Source: Cyclobacteriaceae bacterium
Lineage (GTDB): Bacteria; Bacteroidota; Bacteroidia; Cytophagales; Cyclobacteriaceae
Direction of reading: 5' to 3'
DNA: 64,000 nt
Assembly: GCA_019638355.1 (NCBI GenBank)
Contig: JAHBTY010000003.1
Span: 459,325-523,324, forward strand
The translations under genes were made by a program, and so were the position numbers. Positions 1 through 9,444 of this stretch are shown in pieces (positions within the stretch are counted from its first letter, which is position 1; every line of letters begins with the position of its first letter). The notes beneath the pieces were generated by a model. It was not told where the DNA came from. It did not search any database and was given only the letters and a program-made list of their open reading frames with translations.

Positions 1-330
1 AAAATGGTCGGGTAATTTCAGTAACACAAAGAACAAAAATGGAAAATAAAATAGCTGGGCAAAGTTTAGCCACAATCCTAGCGGACTTAATGGGTTGTGT
101 TTCATCTTCCAGTTGGTTTTAAAAACTTTAGATAAAAGCAGTGCAAGTGGTAACATTATTGCGCCTACGCAAAAGGTGAGTATCGATTTATCGTAAGCAG
201 TGTAACATAGTGTCCACAGGTAACTGATTATTAACCACACAATACTTGCGGCTACAATAAAATCCAAGCCATTTTTAGCTTTAACAGAGAGTTCAATGCG
301 CAATTGATCGAAGTTGCTTTGGGTTATCAT
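1..330 (-). CDS. Multi-pass membrane protein, DUF7010-like (partial, 3' end outside window)
   Basis: The first 110 residues are present. The reading frame opens with ATG at 330 and runs off the window edge without a stop. The product starts MITQSNFDQLRIELSVKAKN and then shows three hydrophobic stretches (about residues 24-43, 48-63 and 84-104) separated by short polar loops. The spacing of an N-terminal amphipathic segment, a 'KNGLDF' motif and a 'NPLSPLG' loop resembles small DUF7010 membrane proteins of unknown function; this is family resemblance from memory. It begins one base after the stop of the upstream alpha/beta hydrolase, so the two are probably co-transcribed. No role can be assigned. 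Confidence 0.75.
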   Translation of the reverse strand, partial: MITQSNFDQLRIELSVKAKNGLDFIVAASIVWLIISYLWTLCYTAYDKSILTFCVGAIMLPLALLLSKVFKTNWKMKHNPLSPLGLWLNFAQLFYFPFLFFVLLKLPDHF

Positions 331-331
331 A

Positions 332-1162
332 TTACTTCGTTAAGAAATTGTTGATTTGATTATAAAGCCACTCGGGTTGATCGAACATAATGTAGTGCCT
401 GCCTGCCGGGGCAATTTCAAGTGTCTTGCTGGCAAGGTTAGCATATTGCTTTTCGTAGTTGGGTAAAACTATTTCTTTGGTAGGGAAGGGCGCACCCAAA
501 ATAAGTACGGGCACTTTAATCTGTGTAAGCGTTGGTCGAACATCAAGTTTTAATAAATCGGTATAACCATACACATAGGTTTTACGATCGGCTTCCAGAA
601 TCCACGACTTGATCAATTCTTGTTTTTCAGTAACAGTAGTCATGCCTTGAGCCATCATGGTAGCTGATTTCAGAAAGGCATCATCATTCATTTCAATCAA
701 CTGTTTATTGTAGGGGCTTTCATATTGTAATGCCTCAGCGGGCACACCCGGCATCATTACCTCGCGCATGCAAGCCAACGCATCTACAATAATTACTTTA
801 TCTACCACATTGCCCAACTCAGCAGCCAGATCAACTGCTAAGTTACCACCCATACTATGGCCTATCAGCTTTAAGTTTTTAAGGTGGTTCGCTTTAACGT
901 AGTCTATCAATTCTTTTTTAATGGTTGCATACCACGGCATGGCTATGGGTGCATTGCCGTTAAAGCCTGCGTACGATATAAAGTGAGCTTCATATTTTCC
1001 GTTCAGGTTCTTTGCCGTTTCGGTCCATACGGATCCAGGTGTCATAAAGCCGGGTAAAAACAAAATGGGTGTTCCTTTACCGGACTTATCCACCTTAATG
1101 GCTGGTTGAGCCAATGCCGAAATACCAATTGAAATCAGAAGCAAGACGATTAATTTTTTCAT
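332..1162 (-). CDS. Secreted alpha/beta hydrolase
   Basis: A 276-residue alpha/beta-fold hydrolase with a clear signal peptide (MKKLIVLLLISIGISALAQ), so it probably acts in the periplasm or outside the cell. The nucleophile elbow is GHSMGG with Ser103, the oxyanion region is 'LFLPGFM' near residue 35, and the likely catalytic His256 lies in 'AGRHYIMFDQPEW'. Length and layout match lipase- or esterase-like hydrolases whose substrate cannot be read from sequence. The Asp/Glu of the triad is not obvious. It is followed after one base by the DUF7010-like membrane gene on the same strand. Confidence 0.88.
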   Translation of the reverse strand: MKKLIVLLLISIGISALAQPAIKVDKSGKGTPILFLPGFMTPGSVWTETAKNLNGKYEAHFISYAGFNGNAPIAMPWYATIKKELIDYVKANHLKNLKLIGHSMGGNLAVDLAAELGNVVDKVIIVDALACMREVMMPGVPAEALQYESPYNKQLIEMNDDAFLKSATMMAQGMTTVTEKQELIKSWILEADRKTYVYGYTDLLKLDVRPTLTQIKVPVLILGAPFPTKEIVLPNYEKQYANLASKTLEIAPAGRHYIMFDQPEWLYNQINNFLTK

Positions 1163-1344
1163 GGTTTTGAGTTTTTTTGGTATTCAGATGCGGACTCGAC
1201 TTGATTATTACAGCTATCCGGAAATTTTTTAAGATTTTAGCGCAGTTAGTTTAACAAACCTTTAACACCGCTCATCAAAAAATCAACAACCTCGAATTTC
1301 TTCAGCCGTACAAGCCTGTAACCCTAATCTGCCTCAAACCCTGC

Positions 1345-3618
1345 ATGATCCCCCATTTTTTACGCACCACTATTCTGGTTCTGCTTCCCTTTGTTTTGCT
1401 GGCTCAGAATAAGCCCGGTCTTCAATTGCCCATAAAAAAGACTTCAACACCCATTGTGCTGGATGGCAAACTGGATGAAGATTTTTGGAAGGATGCTGCG
1501 GTGGCTACCAACTTTTACATGAACTATCCATACGATACAGCGCAGGCGCCTTTCCAAACAGAAGCCCGGCTTGCATTTGATGAACACATGCTTTACGTAG
1601 CATTTGTTTGTTACGATGATGATACGCCCGACCTGATGCAATCCTTGCGCAGGGATTTTGATTTCGACCGCACCGATAACATTGGTGTTTACATGGGTAC
1701 TTATAACGATCGTATCAATGGTTTTTATTTTCAGGTAACTCCCTATGGTGTACAAGCCGAAGGTGTAATTGCCACCGGTGGGGCAGGCGATGAAAGTTAT
1801 AATGATACGTGGGATAATAAGTGGTACTCGAAAGTAGTGCGCGAAAAGGATAAGTGGATAGCAGAACTCGCTATTCCATTTAAAAGTTTTCGCTATAAGA
1901 GTATTGAAGAATGGAACATTACTTTTTTAAGATGGGATCGGAAACGAAATCTGGCTTCCAGTTGGATAGCAACACCTATTCAGTTTATTCCTGCTTCGTT
2001 TGCCTATTCCGGTCAACTAGCGTGGACTGAACTGCCACCCAAAAGTAAAGGTAATGTTTCTGTTATTCCTTTTGTGGCTGGTGCTGCTTCGCGCGATAAT
2101 GAAGTTACGCCCACATCAGCCAACAACGATTTGCAAATGGGATTTGATGCCAAGATTGGAATAACACCTGCGCTTAATCTCGATTTAACCGTTAATCCCG
2201 ACTTTTCGCAAGTTGAAGTAGATCGGCAGGTAATTAACCTTACGCGATTTGAATTTCAGTTTCCGGAACGCAGACAATTTTTTTTGGAGAACAACGATTT
2301 GTTTGCCGGAGCTGGCTTCCCAGATGCACGGCCATTCTTTTCACGTAGAATCGGAATTGCCAAAGACACTAGCGGTAACCTCACACGCGTGCCTATCTTA
2401 TACGGTGCCCGACTTAGCGGTTCACTAAATGAAAACTGGCGCTTGAGTGTGCTGAACATGCATACAAAAGAAAAGCTGACAGCGGGTTTACCCGACCAGA
2501 ATTATACGGTGGCTGCGGTGCAACGCAACTTCTGGAAGCAAAGCAACTTTACTTTATCATACGTCAATAAAGAATCGTTAGGGGTTAACGATCGCGATAC
2601 GCTAAAATATTTTCATGAAGATTTGCTGAAGTATCGTATTAACGGTAACGATACAATACCAACCTTTAGCCGGTATAACCGGGTGTTTACGGCCGATCTG
2701 GACATGCGTAGCGCTAATAACACATGGTCGGTTAATTTTTATTATTCCGGTTCGCTTACACCCCTGGTAACAGAAAAAAGAATGTCGGGTGGAAGTTTTA
2801 TACGCTATACAAAACGAAAAGTGAATTTTTTCGGTGGCCAGTCGTTCGTGCAAAAAAATTACAATGCCGAAGCCGGCTTTGTTCCCAGTCGAAATGTATA
2901 TCCGGGCGTGATGAGTTATTTTGGTGGTGGCGAGTACATCATGTTTCCAGCTAAACTAAAGCGATTGGTAAATATGGGTGTGGGCACTGAGCTTAATATG
3001 AACGTAATTCCTGGTGGTAAGATTACCGACAAGTCCATGAGTTTGGGCTATGGATTTAACTTTATGAATACGGCCGAACTCACCATTTATTATTACAATA
3101 CCTATCAGCAACTAACCAACTCTTTTAATCCTATTGATAGTGAAAAATATATTGAGTTTAAATCGGGTGAAGAGTATAACTGGGATGGTGTGGGCATGGA
3201 ATTTAATTCTGATCAGCGGAAGCTTTTCTATTACGCATTCGAAACACGCTATGGTGGTTTTTACAATGGAAAAAATTTTAACGTTACCGGAGAAATGAAT
3301 TACCGCTATCAGCCGTATGGTAGTGTGGCTGTACGATTTGATTACAACGATTTGAGGTTGGCCGATGGCTACGGTAAGGAAAAGTTGGTTTTGGTTGGCC
3401 CCCGAATTGATCTCACATTTACCGATAAGATATTTCTTACCACATTTGTTCAATATAATAACCTGGCCGACAATGTAAACCTGAACGCACGTTTTCAGTG
3501 GCGTTATAAACCGGCCAGTGATTTTTTTGTGGTTTATACCGAGAATTATTTGCCCGAAAATATGCGAAGCAAGAACCGCGCGCTGGTATTCAAATTTACC
3601 TATTGGCTTAATTTATAA
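1345..3618 (+). CDS. DUF5916 outer-membrane protein with N-terminal CBM9-like domain
   Basis: A 757-residue protein with a signal peptide (cleavage probably after FVLLAQ). Residues about 30-215 look like a carbohydrate-binding module family 9-type beta sandwich ('PIVLDGKLDEDFWKDA' opening, 'YVAFVCYDDD'). The remainder matches DUF5916, a beta-barrel-like region rich in alternating aromatic strands and ending in an aromatic segment (KFTYWLNL), as expected for an outer-membrane barrel. The 'PERRQFFLENNDLF' motif near residue 308 is typical of the family. Function is unknown; proteins of this kind are common in Bacteroidota and are presumed to act in surface glycan or hydrolase-linked processes. 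A hairpin terminator follows directly. Confidence 0.88.
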   Translation: MIPHFLRTTILVLLPFVLLAQNKPGLQLPIKKTSTPIVLDGKLDEDFWKDAAVATNFYMNYPYDTAQAPFQTEARLAFDEHMLYVAFVCYDDDTPDLMQSLRRDFDFDRTDNIGVYMGTYNDRINGFYFQVTPYGVQAEGVIATGGAGDESYNDTWDNKWYSKVVREKDKWIAELAIPFKSFRYKSIEEWNITFLRWDRKRNLASSWIATPIQFIPASFAYSGQLAWTELPPKSKGNVSVIPFVAGAASRDNEVTPTSANNDLQMGFDAKIGITPALNLDLTVNPDFSQVEVDRQVINLTRFEFQFPERRQFFLENNDLFAGAGFPDARPFFSRRIGIAKDTSGNLTRVPILYGARLSGSLNENWRLSVLNMHTKEKLTAGLPDQNYTVAAVQRNFWKQSNFTLSYVNKESLGVNDRDTLKYFHEDLLKYRINGNDTIPTFSRYNRVFTADLDMRSANNTWSVNFYYSGSLTPLVTEKRMSGGSFIRYTKRKVNFFGGQSFVQKNYNAEAGFVPSRNVYPGVMSYFGGGEYIMFPAKLKRLVNMGVGTELNMNVIPGGKITDKSMSLGYGFNFMNTAELTIYYYNTYQQLTNSFNPIDSEKYIEFKSGEEYNWDGVGMEFNSDQRKLFYYAFETRYGGFYNGKNFNVTGEMNYRYQPYGSVAVRFDYNDLRLADGYGKEKLVLVGPRIDLTFTDKIFLTTFVQYNNLADNVNLNARFQWRYKPASDFFVVYTENYLPENMRSKNRALVFKFTYWLNL

Positions 3619-3625
3619 GCTTATC

Positions 3626-3674
3626 AAAACCTTTTAGGTCTTTATAGCAGGTATTGAAATACCTGGAAGGTTTT
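3626..3674 (+). terminator. Hairpin terminator and AACCTTYCAGGTT-type repeat
   Basis: The arms at 3626-3639 and 3661-3674 can pair over 14 positions, counting two G-U wobbles. An inner hairpin (3648-3655 with 3658-3665) fills the loop, and Ts follow the right arm. It sits 8 bases after the DUF5916 stop codon. The arm sequence is the same family as the repeat at 33939-34013. Confidence 0.6.
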
Positions 3675-3726
3675 CCTTAAGGAATATTGCCTTCAGGATA
3701 GTACCTTTGCTGAAATTTCATTCGGC

Positions 3727-4848
3727 ATGGCATTCGGATTTTTTAAGAAAAGCGATAAAACTGAGAAGCAGGAAACACTACCCGCCCATTATCACAACCT
3801 GGTCGTAATACAAGTAGTGCAGGAAACCAAAGACGCAATCAGTATTGTTTTTGCACAACCCGAAAAAAAGTTTGTTTACAAAGCGGGCCAGTTTCTAACT
3901 CTTATTACCACCATTGCAGGTAAGGAAGTTCGCAGGGCTTATTCACTCAACTCATCACCCGTAACAGATTCAGATTTATCGGTAACAGTTAAGCGTGTGG
4001 ATGGCGGGCTTATGTCAAACTGGTTGCCCGATAATGTTAAAGCCGGTAGTTCCATTAAAGTAATGGAACCCATGGGACATTTCACTACCGAATTTAATAA
4101 AGCAAATAAACGCCACCTCGTAATGTTTGCCGGTGGTTCGGGTATCACACCCATGATGTCCATTATCAAAACTACTTTGGTGGAAGAGCCGGAAAGTATT
4201 TGCTCGCTTATTTATGCTAACCGCGATATTGATAGTATTATTTTCAAGAATGCATTCGATCAGTTACAAACCAAGTACGAGGGTCGCCTGCATGTAATTC
4301 ATGTGTTGGATAATGCACCAGTTAACTGGCAGGGGCATTCGGGTTTGCTGAATCATGATATGCTCACCAAAATTCTGGAGCGTATTCCCGATTGGGGTAT
4401 CGGTAACACTACGTACCTGATGTGCGGCCCGGAAGGAATGATGAAAAATGTGCAGACGTTATTGGAAGCCCGGCAAATACCAACCGACAAAATTTTTAAA
4501 GAAAGCTTTGTGCAGGGAACCATCGATAAAGAAACTAAGAAAGAATCTGCACCTGTTGCTGGTGCTGGCCCCCGTGCCCATGAAGTTACGGTTCGTTACG
4601 ATGGTCAGGAATTTAAATTTGTTGTAGAACCCAATCGTACCATTTTAGAAACCGCGCTGGACAACGGAATCGATTTGCCATATTCCTGCCAAAGCGGTTT
4701 GTGTACTGCCTGCCGAGGCAAAGCACTTAGTGGTCAGGTTAAACTTGACGAAGAAGAAGGACTTTCTCAATCAGAAAGAGCAGAAGGTTATGTGCTCACC
4801 TGTGTGGGCCATCCAATTACCGATGATGTGGTAATTGAAATTGGGTAA
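3727..4848 (+). CDS. Ferredoxin-NADP reductase-like flavoprotein with C-terminal 2Fe-2S domain
   Basis: A 373-residue electron-transfer protein. An FAD-binding barrel comes first ('AGQFLTLI', 'RRAYSLNSSP' near residue 75), then an NAD(P)-binding domain ('MFAGGSGITPMMSII', 'LMCGPEGMM'), a Pro/Ala linker, and a plant-type 2Fe-2S ferredoxin domain whose cluster ligands are Cys321, Cys326, Cys329 and Cys359. This order matches PaaE/HmpB-type reductases that feed electrons to oxygenases. No phenylacetate or other oxygenase genes are adjacent, so the partner is unknown. It is flanked by an unrelated outer-membrane gene and a convergent lipoprotein. Confidence 0.9.
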   Translation: MAFGFFKKSDKTEKQETLPAHYHNLVVIQVVQETKDAISIVFAQPEKKFVYKAGQFLTLITTIAGKEVRRAYSLNSSPVTDSDLSVTVKRVDGGLMSNWLPDNVKAGSSIKVMEPMGHFTTEFNKANKRHLVMFAGGSGITPMMSIIKTTLVEEPESICSLIYANRDIDSIIFKNAFDQLQTKYEGRLHVIHVLDNAPVNWQGHSGLLNHDMLTKILERIPDWGIGNTTYLMCGPEGMMKNVQTLLEARQIPTDKIFKESFVQGTIDKETKKESAPVAGAGPRAHEVTVRYDGQEFKFVVEPNRTILETALDNGIDLPYSCQSGLCTACRGKALSGQVKLDEEEGLSQSERAEGYVLTCVGHPITDDVVIEIG

Positions 4849-4884
4849 TTTGGTTTGACCTTAAGTTTTTTGAAAACCTTTTAC

Positions 4885-5352
4885 TTAAAGAGTAAATGTA
4901 AAAATCCACGGGCCTCGTACTTGTTCGGTACGGGTTGTATAACCATCGCGAGCAAATGTAAACGTTAAAGTTAACGTTGACTCGGTAACGGTGTACGTCA
5001 TTGTAAGTTCATCTGCAGCGACTCCTTTATCGCGAACAATATTGGTTTCAACTGCCGGGCCGAATTCCCAGGTGCCGCTTGCTTTCCAGGGGCTAATGGA
5101 GGGGCGGCCCGAAGTTGTATAAGAAAATGGAGGATTACCTTTAGTTCCACCCAACACCAGCTGAAAACCAGTAAATTCTGCAGACCTGTCCGACCCATCG
5201 AATGACACCGTACTCACTTTCCAGGTTTTAGCTAGTTTAGCAAACTGTACATTTGCAATTGGCTCTGGGTCTGTTCCCTTTGATTTACAACCCGTATAGG
5301 TGCTAATTACTGCAACAACTGCTAACAAAGAGAGAATTCTCAGGATTTTCAT
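4885..5352 (-). CDS. Small secreted lipoprotein of unknown function
   Basis: A 155-residue protein with a lipoprotein signal: hydrophobic stretch, then 'TYTGC' with Cys22 as the lipidated residue, followed by a polar spacer 'KSKGTDPEP'. The mature part is beta-rich ('KTWKVSTVSFDGSDRS', 'SGTWEFGP', 'STLTLTFTF'), resembling the small lipocalin-like lipoproteins common in Bacteroidota. I recognise no specific function. It is monocistronic, convergent with the flavoprotein gene, and has a TAGGTTTG box just upstream. Confidence 0.8.
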   Translation of the reverse strand: MKILRILSLLAVVAVISTYTGCKSKGTDPEPIANVQFAKLAKTWKVSTVSFDGSDRSAEFTGFQLVLGGTKGNPPFSYTTSGRPSISPWKASGTWEFGPAVETNIVRDKGVAADELTMTYTVTESTLTLTFTFARDGYTTRTEQVRGPWIFTFTL

Positions 5353-5368
5353 GCTTTGTAAATTAAAT

Positions 5369-5376
5369 CAAACCTA
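5369..5376 (-). promoter_or_regulatory. Putative -7 box (TAGGTTTG) for the small lipoprotein gene
   Basis: The minus strand reads TAGGTTTG, an exact match to the Bacteroidota -7 consensus TAnnTTTG, 16 bases upstream of the ATG. I see no clear TTG at -33, so this rests on the -7 box and position alone. Confidence 0.35.
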
Positions 5377-5467
5377 AATTTAGTAAAAAGGGTTAGTTCT
5401 AAAAAACACATGTTGTGTTAAATACCCCTAATTTGCGGTTAATTGCATCTTGTAAGGGTTAGTAACC

Positions 5468-6082
5468 CTACTTAAAGGCTAAAATATTCACTTTGATTGC
5501 GCTGGCCGGATACTCATGCTCCTGATTACTGGCAATTAGAACCATAGTTTCGGATGAAATGGTTGCTAACTGGTTTAGATACCAGGCGGTAGCATTTTTA
5601 TCCAGGTTAGTGGTGGGTTCATCTAAAAAAAGTACATCGGTATGTGAATAAAATGCGAGGCCAAGCTTTAACCGTTGGCGCATGCCAGAAGAAAAATTGC
5701 CAATAACCTTTGTGCGGGCATGACTCAATTCAAAAAGCTCAAGAAGTTCAGGTGTTGTTTTATGCTGGCGCGGTTTTTTAAATCGAAAGTGAAAATCAAC
5801 CATTTCGGTAAGGGTGAATTCATCAATCAATTCCAGGTATGGGGTTGCAATTGCTACGTGTTTGAAAACTTCGTCAGCGGGAATTACGGTTTCATTTTGT
5901 GTATAAATAACCTCACCGGTAGTGGGAAGCATTTGTCCCCACAGTGTTTGCAGCAAAGTGGATTTACCTGAGCCGTTGGGGCCGGTAATAGCATAACAGG
6001 ATTTGGTAAACTGGTAGTTGAGGTTCTTAAAAATCCACTCACGATTAAATCGTTTGCTCAGATTTCGGGCCTCAATCTTCAT
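5468..6082 (-). CDS. ABC transporter ATP-binding protein
   Basis: A single ABC ATPase domain of 204 residues from the preferred start at 6082 (MKIEARNLSKRFNREW). An in-frame ATG at 6103 would add seven residues. It has Walker A (GPNGSGKST), the signature FSSGMRQRLKLG, and Walker B (VLFLDEPTTNLD). No permease is adjacent, so the cargo is unknown; the small size recalls CcmA-type export ATPases. It overlaps the 3' end of lpxA by 11 bases, implying translation in the same lpxD-lpxC/fabZ-lpxA transcript, and may act in the envelope, though that is inference from position. Confidence 0.88.
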   Translation of the reverse strand: MKIEARNLSKRFNREWIFKNLNYQFTKSCYAITGPNGSGKSTLLQTLWGQMLPTTGEVIYTQNETVIPADEVFKHVAIATPYLELIDEFTLTEMVDFHFRFKKPRQHKTTPELLELFELSHARTKVIGNFSSGMRQRLKLGLAFYSHTDVLFLDEPTTNLDKNATAWYLNQLATISSETMVLIASNQEHEYPASAIKVNILAFK

Positions 6083-6875
6083 CCAACGCAGTATTGGTAG
6101 CAAAACCTTTCATTACGCCACGCTCGCTGGTGCGGATAAATTCAATAATGTAATCACGCTCAGCACTGGGGGCAAGTTCTTTCTCAACCAGTTCAAGTGC
6201 GCGCGAGTTATTAAGGCCTTTCAGAAATATAATCCGATAAGCTTCCTGAATATCGTTGATCGTTTCGGTAGAAAATCCTCGTCTTCGTAAACCAACTGTA
6301 TTTACCCCTGCATAAGCCAGTGGTTCGCGTGCTGCTTTCGTGTAAGGGGGTACGTCTTTTCGTACCAGCGACCCACCCCCTATGTAGGCATGTGCTCCTA
6401 TTTTTGAAAATTGTTGCACGGCACAAGCGCCACCAAAGATTGCGTAGTCGTCAATAACCACATGGCCGGCCAACTGCACGGTATTACCCAAAATGCAGTA
6501 GTTACCTACAATACAGTCGTGGCCAATATGGGCATAAGCCATAATCAGGCAGTTGCTGCCAATAACTGTTTTATATTTATCAACAGTGCCACGGTTTATA
6601 GTTACACACTCGCGTATAGTGGTGTTGTCGCCAATTTCAGTGGTGGTAATTTCACCTTTAAATTTTAGATCCTGCGGTTCGCCCGAAACCACAGCACCCG
6701 GATAAATCTTGCAGTTCTTTCCAATACGGGCTCCTTCCATGATGGTAGCATTGGGGCCAATCCAGGTGCCATCTCCTATTACAGTATTTTTTTGAATGGT
6801 TGCAAAAGGTTCAATCACCACGTTGTTGCCAATCTGTGCTTCGGGATGAACATTGCTTAGCGGATACTTACTCAT
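6072..6875 (-). CDS. lpxA: Acyl-ACP--UDP-N-acetylglucosamine O-acyltransferase
   Basis: A 267-residue left-handed beta-helix acyltransferase built from many hexapeptide repeats (IGxxxxI-type). It carries out the first step of lipid A synthesis, adding a hydroxyacyl chain to UDP-GlcNAc in the cytoplasm. The catalytic histidine is His119 in 'AHIGHDC', matching His125 of E. coli LpxA, and 'NTVQLAGHV' follows as in the family. A C-terminal helical domain begins near residue 200. Its start overlaps the stop of lpxC/fabZ by 4 bases (6872-6875), so the genes are translationally coupled. Confidence 0.97.
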   Translation of the reverse strand: MSKYPLSNVHPEAQIGNNVVIEPFATIQKNTVIGDGTWIGPNATIMEGARIGKNCKIYPGAVVSGEPQDLKFKGEITTTEIGDNTTIRECVTINRGTVDKYKTVIGSNCLIMAYAHIGHDCIVGNYCILGNTVQLAGHVVIDDYAIFGGACAVQQFSKIGAHAYIGGGSLVRKDVPPYTKAAREPLAYAGVNTVGLRRRGFSTETINDIQEAYRIIFLKGLNNSRALELVEKELAPSAERDYIIEFIRTSERGVMKGFATNTALDED

Positions 6876-8272
6876 GAATCTTTTCTAACAATACTGGCTG
6901 TCATGGAACCTTCACATACCAGGCTATTTCCTACATAGGCACGACCATACATTTTGGCAATACCCCGTTTAATGGGTGCAATTAAATCGCACTGAATTAC
7001 CAATGTATCGCCTGGCAGCACCATTTTGCGAAAGCGGAAATTTTCAATTCCTAAAAAGTAGGTCCAATAATTTTCCGGATCGGGTACGGTATTCAATACC
7101 AGAATTCCTCCGGTTTGCACCATAGCTTCAACCTGTAACACACCTGGCATTACCGGGTTGCCCGGAAAATGGCCCTGAAAGAAAGGTTCGTTATAGGTTA
7201 CGTTCTTTACGCAGGCAACGGTTTCGTTATCGAGGTAAATTACTTTGTCGATAAGCAAGAATGGATAGCGGTGCGGAAGCGTACCGGTAATTTTGTTGAT
7301 GTCCATTACCGGTGGAAGACTTGGGTTATATTTTGGCCGGCCTTTCTTATCGTCTTCCTGCATGAGCTTTTTAAGCTTGCGTGCAAAAGCAACATTGGCT
7401 GCGTGGCCGGGGCGCGCAGCCAGAATCTGGGCTTTTAAAGGTCTGCCTGCTAAGGCCAGGTCTCCGATTATATCCAATAGTTTATGGCGTGCAGGTTCGT
7501 TGTTGTAGCGAAGTTCAATGTTATTAAGAATGCCTTCTTTTTTAACCTCTACACGGGGTTTGCCCAACATTTTGGCAATGTTCTCCAACTCATGATTTTC
7601 CACCACGCGATCTACAATCACAATAGCATTATTCAAATCGCCCCCACGAATCAGGTTGTTTTTATAGAGCATCTCAAGCTCATGTAAAAAGCAGAAGGTG
7701 CGGCAGGAGGCAATTTCTTTTTCGAACTGCCGGATATTGGTAATGGAAGCATGCTGGCTACCCAATACCGGTGAGTTATAATCGATCATTACCGTTACCC
7801 GGTAATCATCTAAGGGTAATGCTGCAATTTCTACATTGCGGGCTGCTTCGCGATAGAAGATACTATCCTGTACTTCGTAAAAATCGCGTAGTGCATTTTG
7901 TTCCTCGGTTTCGGCCTCTTTTAGAATATTAACAAACTGAATAGAGCTTCCATCCATAATGGGAGCCTCTGGTCCATCTAGTTGAATTAACACATTATCT
8001 ATTTCGAGGCCAACCAGTGCGGCCAGCGTATGCTCAATCGTACTTACACGGGCACCACTTTGTTCGATGGTTGTTCCGCGCGATACATCAACTACGCGAT
8101 CACAGTCGGCATCGATAATCGGCATGCCTGGTAAATCAATCCGCTGAAACTTTATTCCGTGATTGGGTTTTGCGGGCAAGAAAGTCATGTTGGTTTGCAC
8201 ACCGGTATGCAAGCCCACCCCCGAAAGGGTAACCGACTTCTTGATTGTTTGCTGCTTGTGATTTAACCTCAT
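6872..8272 (-). CDS. lpxC/fabZ: Bifunctional UDP-3-O-acyl-N-acetylglucosamine deacetylase / 3-hydroxyacyl-ACP dehydratase
   Basis: A 466-residue natural fusion characteristic of Bacteroidota. Residues 1 to about 310 are LpxC, the zinc deacetylase committing UDP-GlcNAc to lipid A: His81 in 'STIEHTLAAL' and the 'RHKLLDIIGD' motif supply the zinc ligands, and 'PGHAANVAFARKL' ends the domain. Residues from about 322 are FabZ of fatty acid synthesis, with the catalytic His and Glu in 'QGHFPGNPVMPGVLQVEAM'. Joining the two may balance hydroxyacyl use between lipid A and membrane lipids. It lies between lpxD and lpxA in one minus-strand operon. Confidence 0.97.
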   Translation of the reverse strand: MRLNHKQQTIKKSVTLSGVGLHTGVQTNMTFLPAKPNHGIKFQRIDLPGMPIIDADCDRVVDVSRGTTIEQSGARVSTIEHTLAALVGLEIDNVLIQLDGPEAPIMDGSSIQFVNILKEAETEEQNALRDFYEVQDSIFYREAARNVEIAALPLDDYRVTVMIDYNSPVLGSQHASITNIRQFEKEIASCRTFCFLHELEMLYKNNLIRGGDLNNAIVIVDRVVENHELENIAKMLGKPRVEVKKEGILNNIELRYNNEPARHKLLDIIGDLALAGRPLKAQILAARPGHAANVAFARKLKKLMQEDDKKGRPKYNPSLPPVMDINKITGTLPHRYPFLLIDKVIYLDNETVACVKNVTYNEPFFQGHFPGNPVMPGVLQVEAMVQTGGILVLNTVPDPENYWTYFLGIENFRFRKMVLPGDTLVIQCDLIAPIKRGIAKMYGRAYVGNSLVCEGSMTASIVRKDS

Positions 8273-8327
8273 AGCCTAAAAGTGCGCAAATTTAACGGGT
8301 TGGGTACCCATTACCAAACCTTCGGCC

Positions 8328-9392
8328 TTATGATTGCCCATTGGCTGATGTGGCCGTTGCCTCCGCCATTTTCTTTTCCAGTTCGCGCAATCGGTCGTTT
8401 AATTCTGGCAATCGTTTAAAAACCGCATACGAACGGAAATATTCTTTAATATCGAATGCGGGGTAACCAAGTATTTGCTGGCCTTCTTCTTTAATGGATT
8501 TGGAAATGCCCGCCTGGGCGCCAATTTGGGTACGATTGGCAATTACCAGGTGCCCGGCAATGCCTACCTGTCCGGCAATCATTGCGTTTTCGCCAACCTT
8601 GGTTGACCCTGAAATACCTGCCTGGGCGGCTATTACGGTGTTTTTTCCAACTTCTACATTGTGGGCTATCTGAATAAGATTATCCAACTTAACACCCGAA
8701 CGGATTATAGTTGAATCGCCAAACATAGTGGCGCAATCAATAACGGTATTGGCTCCAATGGTTACATTATCTTCAATTAGCACATTACCTAATTGTGGAA
8801 TAGTTTTATATGTTCCATCGCCTTGCGGTGCAAAACCAAAACCATCGCTTCCAATTACAGTACCTGCATGAATTACACAGTTGCTGCCAATTCGTGAGCC
8901 GGCATAAATTTTTACGTTTGGATGAAGAATGGTGTTAGTACCAATTACGGTATTATCGCCAATAAAAACGTGTGGATAAATTTTTACATTATCGCCTATG
9001 GTTACCTGATTACCAATATAAGAGAAAGCACCCCGATAAATATTTTTTCCAACCGCGGCAGTGTCGCTTTGATACGATGGATGTTCAATACCACTCTTTT
9101 GATACGAAATAAGTTTGTGATATTCTTCTAATAAAACAGTAAAACTGGAGTAAGGATCGTCAACCAGGATAAGTGTTGTTTCAATTTCTTTTTTTGGTTG
9201 AAAGTCTTTCTTTACAATAACAGCACTTGCCTGCGTGGTGTAAATAAATTGTTCGTATTTAGGGTTTGATAAAAATGCAACCTGGCCTTTTTTAGCATCC
9301 TGAATTTTGGATAGCATTGAAATTTTTGCAGAGGCATCGCCTCTAACTTCTCCGCCAAGCATGGTTGCAATTTGCGCAATGCTAAACTCCAT
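8328..9392 (-). CDS. lpxD: UDP-3-O-(3-hydroxyacyl)glucosamine N-acyltransferase
   Basis: A 354-residue enzyme for the third lipid A step, the N-acylation of UDP-3-O-acyl-glucosamine. The N-terminal uridine-binding domain (about 1-100) is followed by a long run of hexapeptide repeats forming a left-handed beta helix. The catalytic histidine lies in 'LIQIAHNVEVG'. The C-terminal helix 'FKRLPELNDRLRELEKKM' fits the family's ACP-recognition extension. It is the first lipid A gene of the minus-strand run, 55 bases ahead of lpxC/fabZ, with a candidate promoter box in the 3' end of the HD gene upstream. Confidence 0.97.
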   Translation of the reverse strand: MEFSIAQIATMLGGEVRGDASAKISMLSKIQDAKKGQVAFLSNPKYEQFIYTTQASAVIVKKDFQPKKEIETTLILVDDPYSSFTVLLEEYHKLISYQKSGIEHPSYQSDTAAVGKNIYRGAFSYIGNQVTIGDNVKIYPHVFIGDNTVIGTNTILHPNVKIYAGSRIGSNCVIHAGTVIGSDGFGFAPQGDGTYKTIPQLGNVLIEDNVTIGANTVIDCATMFGDSTIIRSGVKLDNLIQIAHNVEVGKNTVIAAQAGISGSTKVGENAMIAGQVGIAGHLVIANRTQIGAQAGISKSIKEEGQQILGYPAFDIKEYFRSYAVFKRLPELNDRLRELEKKMAEATATSANGQS

Positions 9393-9444
9393 AGGTTTAT
9401 TTACTTGTTGCGATAAAATTTATTGTCGAGAAAAACGTAAGCCT